This document shows, one piece after another, positions 1 through 4,963 of a stretch of DNA of 5,948 bases. Origin of the DNA: an uncultured Paracoccaceae bacterium. Its GTDB lineage: Bacteria > Pseudomonadota > Alphaproteobacteria > Rhodobacterales > Rhodobacteraceae. The number at the start of each line of letters is the position of its first letter. The stretch's first letter is position 1. Under the pieces are notes generated by a model that was not told where the DNA came from, searched no databases, and saw only the letters and a program-made list of their open reading frames with translations. The translations under genes were made by a program, and so were the position numbers. The stretch spans positions 1 to 5,948 of the forward strand of contig CALFYQ010000080.1 in assembly GCA_937952085.1 (NCBI GenBank), read 5' to 3'.

Positions 1-25
1 CGGCCCGTGTGACCAACACGGGCCG
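1..25. terminator. GC-rich hairpin at the window edge, possible terminator
   Basis: CGGCCCGTGT (1-10) and ACACGGGCCG (16-25) form a perfect 10-bp inverted repeat around the 5-base loop GACCA. The stem touches the window edge and may be longer. No T-run follows on the plus strand (the next bases are C/G-rich), so it is not a textbook intrinsic terminator, although such weak tails are common in very GC-rich genomes. The likely role is the 3' end of a plus-strand gene lying before the window. It could also end transcripts from the minus-strand DUF1178 gene, but that gene stops some 260 bases away. Confidence 0.5.
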
Positions 26-52
26 CGCCCGCCCCTCCCCGCGGGCGGGCGC
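25..52. terminator. second tandem GC-rich hairpin
   Basis: GCGCCCGCCC (25-34) pairs perfectly with GGGCGGGCGC (43-52) around an 8-base loop, directly abutting the preceding hairpin and sharing base 25 with it. The stem is entirely G and C. Two adjacent stems suggest a double transcription stop or an RNA 3'-end protector. No U-tract is present on either strand. The sequence GCGCCCGCCC occurs again at 124-133, there without a close partner, so part of the match may reflect low-complexity GC sequence. Confidence 0.35.
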
Positions 53-288
53 CCCCAGTTGTTAGAAGCGGATTGGCCTGAGGTCGGCGCGACGCGATAA
101 AGCGCCCATGCCGACTGGATCAGGCGCCCGCCCAGGAGCGGCCGCGTCCCTTCCCGCGCAGCTCAACCTTCCGGTGGATCTGGACGAAAGAAATGAGAAG
201 CGGCGCGCCCAAACGCATTCACAATGAGTGATACGGCTGGAACTACAACCGCTTGACCCCGGCTTTCACCGTGAAATCGCCTGCGCGG
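53..288. other. non-coding stretch, nothing recognised
   Basis: This stretch lies between the tandem hairpins and the 3' end of the minus-strand DUF1178 gene. I see no tRNA, no ribosomal RNA, no repeat array and no clear promoter. The longest sensible reading frame is a 39-codon ATG frame at 108-227 whose product ends in QTHSQ. Only about 60% of its third codon positions are G or C, well below the neighbouring genes, and it has no Shine-Dalgarno sequence, so I do not call it a gene. A conserved small peptide or RNA cannot be excluded by eye. Confidence 0.5.
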
Positions 289-759
289 TCAGTCGTCCCG
301 CCGCGGCAGGAACGGTAGCGGCGCAACCGGCACGCCCTCCTCGATCAGCGCCTTGGCCTCCTCGCCGGTGGCCTCGCCGTGGATCGGTTTCGTCTCGGCC
401 TCGCCGAGATGCATCGCCCGCGCCTCCTCGGCGAAGCGGCGGCCGACCCAGGTAGACTTCGCCTCGATCTCGGCGCGGAGCGCCGCGAGCTTCTGGGCGA
501 TCTCGGCCGGCACGGGCGCCGAGAGCATCGGCTGCGCCGGCGCCTCCCGCCCGCCCGACGCCGGATGGGCCGGGGCGTCAACCTTCCGATTCGAGCGCGT
601 CGGCAGCCGCGGCGCCATCAGCGCCTTGGCCACCTTCGGCGAGCCGCAGATCGCGCAACTCACCAGCCCCCGCGCCGCCTGATCGTCATAGGCCGCGGAG
701 GAGCCGAACCAGGCCTCGAATTCGTGGCCGTCCGCGCATCTGAGATCGTATCGGATCAT
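289..759 (-). CDS. DUF1178 family protein
   Basis: This encodes a 156-residue soluble protein of unknown function belonging, by its hallmark ends, to the DUF1178 family, widespread in alpha- and betaproteobacteria. The N-terminus begins MIRYDLRCADGHEFEAWFGS, followed by a CxxC: Cys8, His12, Cys35 and Cys38 look like a small zinc-ribbon-type metal site. That assignment is inference, as is a fourth ligand at His12. Residues 43-50 (VAKALMAP) and the C-terminal part, which contains VGRRFAEEARAMH, IHGEA and EEGVP, also look family-typical; a variable Ala/Pro-rich linker joins the two halves. The start was placed at the ATG at 757-759 because family members begin MIRYDL and AAGGGA lies 7 bases upstream. 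The frame stays open upstream to 855, but that would add 32 unconserved residues and run into phoR. It is transcribed divergently from phoR with no visible functional link to phosphate. Its biochemical role is unknown. Confidence 0.88.
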   Translation of the reverse strand: MIRYDLRCADGHEFEAWFGSSAAYDDQAARGLVSCAICGSPKVAKALMAPRLPTRSNRKVDAPAHPASGGREAPAQPMLSAPVPAEIAQKLAALRAEIEAKSTWVGRRFAEEARAMHLGEAETKPIHGEATGEEAKALIEEGVPVAPLPFLPRRDD

Positions 760-769
760 TCGCCCGTCC

Positions 770-806
770 CTTTCACCCCCAGATATATAAGACATTTCGG
801 TGAAAG
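770..806. promoter_or_regulatory. divergent promoter region with 8-bp inverted repeat
   Basis: CTTTCACC (770-777) and GGTGAAAG (799-806) are perfect inverted copies separated by 21 bases, with AT-rich AGATATATAA (781-790) between them. In this GC-rich genome such an AT block in a divergent gap is a good promoter candidate. TATAAG at 786-791 is a possible plus-strand -10 element for phoR, but no matching -35 was found 17 bases upstream. The repeat spacing of 29 bp centre to centre is nearly three helical turns and could suit a dimeric regulator. The left arm also overlaps the ribosome-binding region of the DUF1178 gene, so the symmetry may be chance. Confidence 0.35.
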
Positions 807-853
807 CGATCCTGCTGTCATCGTCGCGGCGCATCCTGTATTTCCACGACGCC

Positions 854-2176
854 ATGACCGCCGCGACCTTCCTCCAGGCCTATGCGCCCGCTCTGGCCGC
901 GGGGGTCTTCGCCGCCGCAGGGGCCGCAGGCGGCGCCGCGGCGGGCGCCGGCTGGTCCGCCGCAGGCGGCGCGCTCGGCGCCCTTGTTGGGGCCGCCCTC
1001 TTCCTCCGTCGCCCCGCGCCGCCCGCCGCCGCCGAGCCGGCGCTGGAACCCGCGCCGCCGCAGGAGGCCCCTCCCCCGCCGCCGCCCGTCTCCCCGCTCG
1101 TCGCGGAAGCCGCGCTCCGCCTTCTTCCCGCCGCGGCCATCGTGGTGGACGCCGAGTTGCGGGTCCGCCGGATCAACGCGGAAGCCATGCGCATCCTCGT
1201 CGAGGACGACCGGCCCGAGGCGGCGGAACAGGCGATCGGCCAGCACCTCGTCTCCCTCGTCCGCGCGCCGGGCCTGATCTCGGCGGCCGAGGACGCGCTG
1301 GCGGATGGCGTGCCGCGCACCCTTCCCGTCACGCTCCTGAAGGCGCGCACGGAGCGGGCCCTGATCGCCCATTTCCGCGCGCTCGGAGCCGCCGACGTCC
1401 GCGGCCCCGCCGCGCTCATCGTGATCGAGGACCAGACCCGCATCCGCCAGATCGAGGAGATGCGGCAAGACTTCATCGCCAACGCCAGCCACGAGCTGAA
1501 GACGCCGCTCGCCTCCATCATCGGCTTCATCGAGACGCTCCAGGGCCCGGCAAAGGACGACGCCGAGGCCCGCGCCCGCTTCCTCGGCATCATGGCGAGC
1601 CAGGCCGAGCGGATGAAGCGGCTGGTGGAAGACCTGATGTCGCTTTCCCGCATCGAGATGAACGCCCATGTCCGCCCGACCGGCGACGTGGATCTTGGCG
1701 CGGTGGCTCATTCCGTCGCCGCCGCGCTCGAACCCGTCGCGCGCGAGGCGAAGGCGAAGCTCGTCGTCGTCGCGCCGCAGAGCGGCCCGATCGTCTCCGG
1801 CGATCCGGACCAGATCGCCCAGCTCATCACCAACCTGATCGACAACGCGGTGAAGTATGGCGGCGAAGGCGTGACCGTGACCGTCTCCGCCGCCGAACCG
1901 ACGCCGGAGCGGCCGCAGATGGTGGGGGTGACCGTCACCGACGACGGGCCCGGGATCGCCCGCGAACACCTGCCGCGCCTGACCGAACGCTTCTATAGGG
2001 TATCCGCTGCGCGGAGCCGGGCCGTCGGCGGAACGGGGCTCGGCCTCGCCATCGCCAAACACATCCTGCAGCGCCACCGGGGGGACCTTCAGGTGCGCTC
2101 CAGGCTGGGCGAAGGAAGCGCCTTCACCATCTGGCTGCCGAAGCGGGCCGACTCGGCGCCGCCCCGAATTTCGTGA
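854..2176 (+). CDS. phoR: phosphate regulon sensor histidine kinase PhoR
   Basis: This is a membrane-bound sensor kinase that would autophosphorylate under phosphate limitation and pass the phosphate to PhoB. Numbered from the ATG at 854 (440 residues), two Ala/Gly-rich hydrophobic segments (about 9-30 and 36-51) anchor it. They are followed by a Pro/Ala-rich linker (54-81), a PAS-like sensory region (about 84-195), the HisKA dimerisation domain with NASHELKTPL (phospho-acceptor His213), and an ATPase domain with the N box NLIDNAVKYG (327-336), G1 DDGPG (363-367), F box ERFYRV and G2 GGTGLGLA (392-399). All catalytic motifs are intact. There is almost no periplasmic loop, as in PhoR generally, which senses through PstSCAB/PhoU rather than by binding phosphate. 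A GTG at 800, in frame, could start an 18-residue longer form. Neither start has a clear Shine-Dalgarno sequence; ATG was preferred. The PhoR identity rests on the adjacent pstSCA genes and the domain layout. Confidence 0.88.
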   Translation: MTAATFLQAYAPALAAGVFAAAGAAGGAAAGAGWSAAGGALGALVGAALFLRRPAPPAAAEPALEPAPPQEAPPPPPPVSPLVAEAALRLLPAAAIVVDAELRVRRINAEAMRILVEDDRPEAAEQAIGQHLVSLVRAPGLISAAEDALADGVPRTLPVTLLKARTERALIAHFRALGAADVRGPAALIVIEDQTRIRQIEEMRQDFIANASHELKTPLASIIGFIETLQGPAKDDAEARARFLGIMASQAERMKRLVEDLMSLSRIEMNAHVRPTGDVDLGAVAHSVAAALEPVAREAKAKLVVVAPQSGPIVSGDPDQIAQLITNLIDNAVKYGGEGVTVTVSAAEPTPERPQMVGVTVTDDGPGIAREHLPRLTERFYRVSAARSRAVGGTGLGLAIAKHILQRHRGDLQVRSRLGEGSAFTIWLPKRADSAPPRIS

Positions 2177-2182
2177 AGGCGC

Positions 2183-2198
2183 GCGCCGCCGCCGGCGC
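2183..2198 (+). terminator. short GC hairpin after phoR, weak terminator candidate
   Basis: GCGCCG (2183-2188) pairs with CGGCGC (2193-2198) around a 4-base loop, seven bases after the phoR stop codon. It lacks a T-run. It could partly separate phoR transcription from pstS, which has its own Pho-box-like promoter region. In such GC-rich sequence a 6-bp stem can easily arise by chance. Confidence 0.22.
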
Positions 2199-2227
2199 AA
2201 CGCATCGCTCCCACATGTCAATATCGT

Positions 2228-2246
2228 TCCAGATCAACAATCTGGA
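2228..2246. repeat. 19-bp palindrome upstream of pstS
   Basis: TCCAGAT (2228-2234) and ATCTGGA (2240-2246) are perfect inverted copies around CAACA. The palindrome ends on the first base of the Pho-box-like array. It may be an operator for a dimeric regulator acting with PhoB, or a weak RNA hairpin. The stem is short and has no following T-run, which argues against a terminator. Confidence 0.35.
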
Positions 2247-2274
2247 TGTCACATAAGTGTATCCGCTTCGTCAT
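2246..2274 (+). promoter_or_regulatory. Pho box array (putative PhoB binding sites) of pstS
   Basis: The Pho box consists of 7-base direct repeats resembling CTGTCAT/C, separated by 4 bases so that repeats fall every 11 bp. Here ATGTCAC (2246-2252), GTGTATC (2257-2263) and TCGTCAT (2268-2274) sit at exactly this spacing and match the consensus at 6, 4 and 5 of 7 positions. The array lies about 100 bp before the pstS start codon, inside an AT-richer island (about 2213-2280), as expected for a PhoB-activated promoter that replaces the -35 element. A modest -10 candidate, CATAGA, lies at 2272-2277. One further copy of ATGTCA lies at 2215-2220 but is 31 bp away and out of the 11-bp register. The family and location make PhoB control likely; the exact boundaries are inference. 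Confidence 0.55.
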
Positions 2275-2376
2275 AGAAGGTGCAGCCGTGGGCGCTAGGC
2301 CTCGCCGCGAGACAGGGCGCACCCGTTCTGCTCGTCAGAAACGACCCATCCGGCTCACGACACGGAGACTATCCCG

Positions 2377-3414
2377 ATGAAACAGCGCTTCGCAGCCGCC
2401 GCCATCGCCGCGGCCGTCGCCTCGGTCGCCGCAGGCGCCGCCTCGGCCCGCGACCAGGTCCAGATCGCCGGCTCTTCGACCGTCCTGCCCTACGCCCAGA
2501 TCGTGGCGGAGGCCTTCGGCGAGAGCTATTCCAACTTCAAGACGCCGATCGTCGAGTCGGGCGGCTCCTCGGGCGGCCTGAAGGAATTCTGCAAGGGCGC
2601 CGGCCCGGACACGATCGACATCGCGAACTCCTCCCGCCCGATCCGCGAAAGCGAGGTCAAGGCCTGCGGCGACGCCGGCGTGACCGACATCATGGAGGTC
2701 CGCATCGGCTATGACGGCATCGTCTTCGCCTCCGACGTGAACGGCCCGGACTTCGCCTACGCCCCTGCCGACATCTACAAGGCTCTCGCCTCCGCCGTGA
2801 TGGTGGACGGCGCCCTCGTGCCGAACCCCCACACGACCTGGAAGGAAGTGAACCCGGCCTTCCCCGACTGGAAGATCGCGGCCTACATCCCCGGCGAGAA
2901 GCACGGCACCCGTGAGGTCTTCGAGGAGAAGGTCCTCAAGGCCGGCTGCGAGGAGACCGGCGCGCTCAAGGCGATGGTCGACGGCGGCATGGACAAGAAG
3001 GACGCCGAGAAGGCCTGCATGCGCGTCCGCAAGGACGGCGCCTCGGTCGACATCGACGGCGACTACACCGAGACGCTCTCGCGCATCGACGCCAACCGGA
3101 CCGGCATCGGCGTGTTCGGCCTGGCCTTCTACGAGAACAACAAGGACAAGCTGAAGGTCGCCACCATGTCGGGCGTCGTCCCGACCACGGAGTCGATTGC
3201 GGCTGGCGAGTATCCGGTCTCCCGCCCGCTGTTCTTCTACGTGAAGAAGGCGCATCTCGACGTGATCCCGGGCCTGCGCGAATATGTCGACTTCTTCACC
3301 GCGGACGAAATGATCGGCCCGAACGGCCCGCTCGCGGCGTACGGCCTCGTCGCCGCGCCGAAGAAGGAGCGCGAGGAGCTTCGCGCCAAGATCGCCGCCG
3401 GCGAGACCATGTGA
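2377..3414 (+). CDS. pstS: phosphate ABC transporter substrate-binding protein PstS
   Basis: This is the periplasmic phosphate receptor of the high-affinity Pst importer, 345 residues before processing. A signal peptide is clear: a basic start (MKQR), an Ala-rich hydrophobic core and likely cleavage after ASA at residue 24. The mature protein opens with QIAGSSTVLPYA (29-40), whose Ser/Thr cluster is the usual first phosphate-contacting loop. ESGGSSGGLKEF (60-71) gives a second loop, IDIANSSRPI (80-89) corresponds to the conserved D-x-A-x-S-x-R segment, and HGTRE (176-180) to the usual SGT/HGT loop. It belongs to the longer alphaproteobacterial type of the PstS family. Cys72, Cys97, Cys191 and Cys214 could form two disulfides in the periplasm. 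CGGAG at 2363-2367 lies 9 bases before the ATG. A Pho box candidate precedes it, and an RNA hairpin follows before pstC, consistent with high, phosphate-controlled expression of the binding protein. Confidence 0.95.
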   Translation: MKQRFAAAAIAAAVASVAAGAASARDQVQIAGSSTVLPYAQIVAEAFGESYSNFKTPIVESGGSSGGLKEFCKGAGPDTIDIANSSRPIRESEVKACGDAGVTDIMEVRIGYDGIVFASDVNGPDFAYAPADIYKALASAVMVDGALVPNPHTTWKEVNPAFPDWKIAAYIPGEKHGTREVFEEKVLKAGCEETGALKAMVDGGMDKKDAEKACMRVRKDGASVDIDGDYTETLSRIDANRTGIGVFGLAFYENNKDKLKVATMSGVVPTTESIAAGEYPVSRPLFFYVKKAHLDVIPGLREYVDFFTADEMIGPNGPLAAYGLVAAPKKEREELRAKIAAGETM

Positions 3415-3416
3415 CC

Positions 3417-3430
3417 CGGCTCTAGAGCCG
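3417..3430. repeat. 14-bp perfect palindrome after pstS
   Basis: CGGCTCTAGAGCCG is fully self-complementary with no loop and begins two bases after the pstS stop codon. As RNA it could form at most a small imperfect hairpin, so it may act at the DNA level or as part of the larger structure downstream. Function is unknown. Confidence 0.45.
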
Positions 3431-3432
3431 AT

Positions 3433-3479
3433 TGCACGAAGGGCCGGGCGCGGTCTCCACCGCGCCCGGCTGCACGAAG
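3433..3479 (+). repeat. 9-bp direct repeats flanking the pstS-pstC hairpin
   Basis: TGCACGAAG occurs at 3433-3441 and again at 3471-3479, immediately outside the 12-bp stem (one extra G lies between the left copy and the stem). The arrangement resembles a target-site duplication around a tiny palindromic insert, or a duplicated protein- or RNA-binding site. With a single instance in the window neither explanation can be tested here. Confidence 0.5.
3443..3470 (+). terminator. strong intercistronic hairpin between pstS and pstC
   Basis: GCCGGGCGCGGT (3443-3454) and ACCGCGCCCGGC (3459-3470) form a perfect 12-bp stem with a CTCC loop, the strongest hairpin I found in the window. No T-run follows, so full termination is unlikely. 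In many bacteria a stem-loop in the pstS-pstC gap stabilises the pstS 3' end or attenuates read-through, which gives excess binding protein relative to permease. That role is inferred here from position and structure. The hairpin is flanked by copies of TGCACGAAG at 3433-3441 and 3471-3479. Confidence 0.6.
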
Positions 3480-3499
3480 ACCGACCCGGGGGACCTGAA

Positions 3500-4963
3500 A
3501 TGGGCGTGACGACGCTGATCCTCGTCGTTCTCGCGCTGGCGGCGGCGGGCTACGTCGCGGGACGCGTGAAGGCGGCGGCGATGGCCAGAGCCGGGCGGCG
3601 GCCGCATTCGCGGGCCGGGTTCCACGCGGCGCATGTCCTCAGCTGGACCCTGCTGCCCGCCTTCGCGACCATCGCACTGATCCTCATCGCGCGGCCGATC
3701 GTGATCGACAACGCCGTCCGCGCCGAGTTTCCGCCCGAAGTGCGGGCGGACGCGACGCAGGCGGGCCTCATCTCCGGCATGGTCGACCAGGTCGCCTCCG
3801 GCCTGCCGCTCCTGACCGATAAGGAAGCCGAGCAGCTTCGCATCGGTGTCATCGCGATCCGGCCGCTACTCGCGGAAAAGGGCGTCGCGCTCGGCGGCGC
3901 CGAAATCGAACCCTACATGGTGCGCGCGGCGGAAAAGCGGAATGAGCTTTCCGCGACCTTCGGCTGGGCGCTCTGGATCCTCGGCGTCGCCGCGGCCGTC
4001 GCCGGCGGCGCGGTCGCCTTCCTCCAGATCACGCCGGAGATGCGCGCCCGCAACCGCGTCGAGGGCGTGGTGAAGGGCGTGATGATCGCGGCCTCCGCCA
4101 TCGCCATCCTCACCACCGCCGGCATCGTCTTCTCGATGCTGAGCGAGAGCATCAAGTTCTTCTCCCAGGTCTCGCCGATCAACTTCTTCTTCGGCACGGT
4201 CTGGGATCCGCGCTTCGCCGCGGCGGACTCCACCGGCGACGAGGGCGGCCAGTTCGGCATCCTGCCGCTCCTCTGGGGCACAGTCTACATCTCGGTGATC
4301 GCACTTCTGGTGGCGGTGCCGATCGGCCTCTTCTCGGCGATCTACACCGCCGAATACGCGACGCCGCGGGTCCGCGGCGCGGTGAAGCCGCTGATCGAGA
4401 TCCTCGCCGGCATCCCCACCATCGTCTACGGCTTCTTCGCCCTCGTCACGGTCGGCCCGCTGATCCGGGACTTCATCGCCCAGCCGCTCAGCCTCGGCTC
4501 CTCCGGCTCCTCGGTGATGACGGCGGGCGTGGTGATGGGGATCATGATCATCCCGTTCATCTCCTCGCTCTCGGACGACATCATCAACGCGGTGCCGCAG
4601 TCGCTCCGCGACGGCTCCTACGGGCTCGGCGCCACCAAGGCCGAGACGATACGCCAGGTGGTGCTGCCGGCCGCCCTGCCCGGCGTCGTCGGCGCGGTTC
4701 TGCTCGCGGCCTCCCGCGCCATCGGCGAGACGATGATCGTGGTGCTCGCCGCCGGCGTCGCCACGCGGATCTCGCTCAACCCCTTCCAGGAGATGACGAC
4801 GATCACCGTGAAGATCGTCAGCCAGCTCACCGGCGACACCGAGTTCACCTCGCCGCAGACGCTCGTCGCCTTCGCGCTCGGCCTCACGCTCTTCGTGGTG
4901 ACGCTCGCGCTCAACATCTACGCCCTGCACATCGTGCGGAAGTATCGGGAGCAGTACGACTGA
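3500..4963 (+). CDS. pstC: phosphate ABC transporter permease PstC
   Basis: This is one of the two inner-membrane channel subunits of the Pst phosphate importer, 487 residues, longer than enterobacterial PstC (about 320). The extra N-terminal part matches the PstC_N/DUF3708 layout of alphaproteobacteria: membrane segments at about 2-22 and 46-69, an 80-residue charged soluble stretch (70-153), then another segment at about 154-176. The conserved permease core follows, with a membrane segment at about 193-213, then FFFGTVWDP, GILPLLWGTVYIS, EILAGIPTIVYGFFAL, and the cytoplasmic EAA-type coupling loop DGSYGLGATKAETI (371-384) that docks onto the ATPase PstB, followed by SRAIGETMIV. The usual EAA triplet reads DGS. 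GGGGGA at 3488-3493 is a good ribosome-binding site 6 bases from the ATG. Its TGA overlaps the pstA ATG by one base (TGATG), so the two subunits are probably translationally coupled and made in equal amounts. Confidence 0.95.
   Translation: MGVTTLILVVLALAAAGYVAGRVKAAAMARAGRRPHSRAGFHAAHVLSWTLLPAFATIALILIARPIVIDNAVRAEFPPEVRADATQAGLISGMVDQVASGLPLLTDKEAEQLRIGVIAIRPLLAEKGVALGGAEIEPYMVRAAEKRNELSATFGWALWILGVAAAVAGGAVAFLQITPEMRARNRVEGVVKGVMIAASAIAILTTAGIVFSMLSESIKFFSQVSPINFFFGTVWDPRFAAADSTGDEGGQFGILPLLWGTVYISVIALLVAVPIGLFSAIYTAEYATPRVRGAVKPLIEILAGIPTIVYGFFALVTVGPLIRDFIAQPLSLGSSGSSVMTAGVVMGIMIIPFISSLSDDIINAVPQSLRDGSYGLGATKAETIRQVVLPAALPGVVGAVLLAASRAIGETMIVVLAAGVATRISLNPFQEMTTITVKIVSQLTGDTEFTSPQTLVAFALGLTLFVVTLALNIYALHIVRKYREQYD

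Noticed and set aside
108..227. 39-codon ATG reading frame ending in QTHSQ
   Set aside because: No Shine-Dalgarno sequence, only about 60% G/C at third positions against a much higher value in the neighbouring genes, and no recognisable family; likely chance.
254..259. TTGACC as a -35 promoter element
   Set aside because: No -10-like hexamer 16-18 bases downstream, and it would drive transcription into the 3' end of the opposing DUF1178 gene.
760..855. Upstream extension of the DUF1178 protein to 855
   Set aside because: The added 32 residues are unlike the family, whose members start MIRYDL, and a good ribosome-binding site sits before 759.
379..1998. Long plus-strand frame of 539 codons overlapping DUF1178 and phoR
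   Set aside because: The product is an Arg-rich low-complexity chain typical of a shifted frame in GC-rich DNA, and it overlaps phoR, whose frame carries all kinase motifs.
818..2221. 467-codon minus-strand frame opposite phoR
   Set aside because: Antisense shadow of phoR with biased composition (Gly/Arg/Asp/His) and no domain.
2280..2714. 144-codon frame running from the pstS leader into pstS
   Set aside because: The Arg-rich part simply mirrors the pstS codons in another frame; no ribosome-binding site at 2280.
2335..3255. 306-codon minus-strand frame opposite pstS
   Set aside because: Antisense shadow; the plus strand encodes an intact PstS with signal peptide and binding loops.
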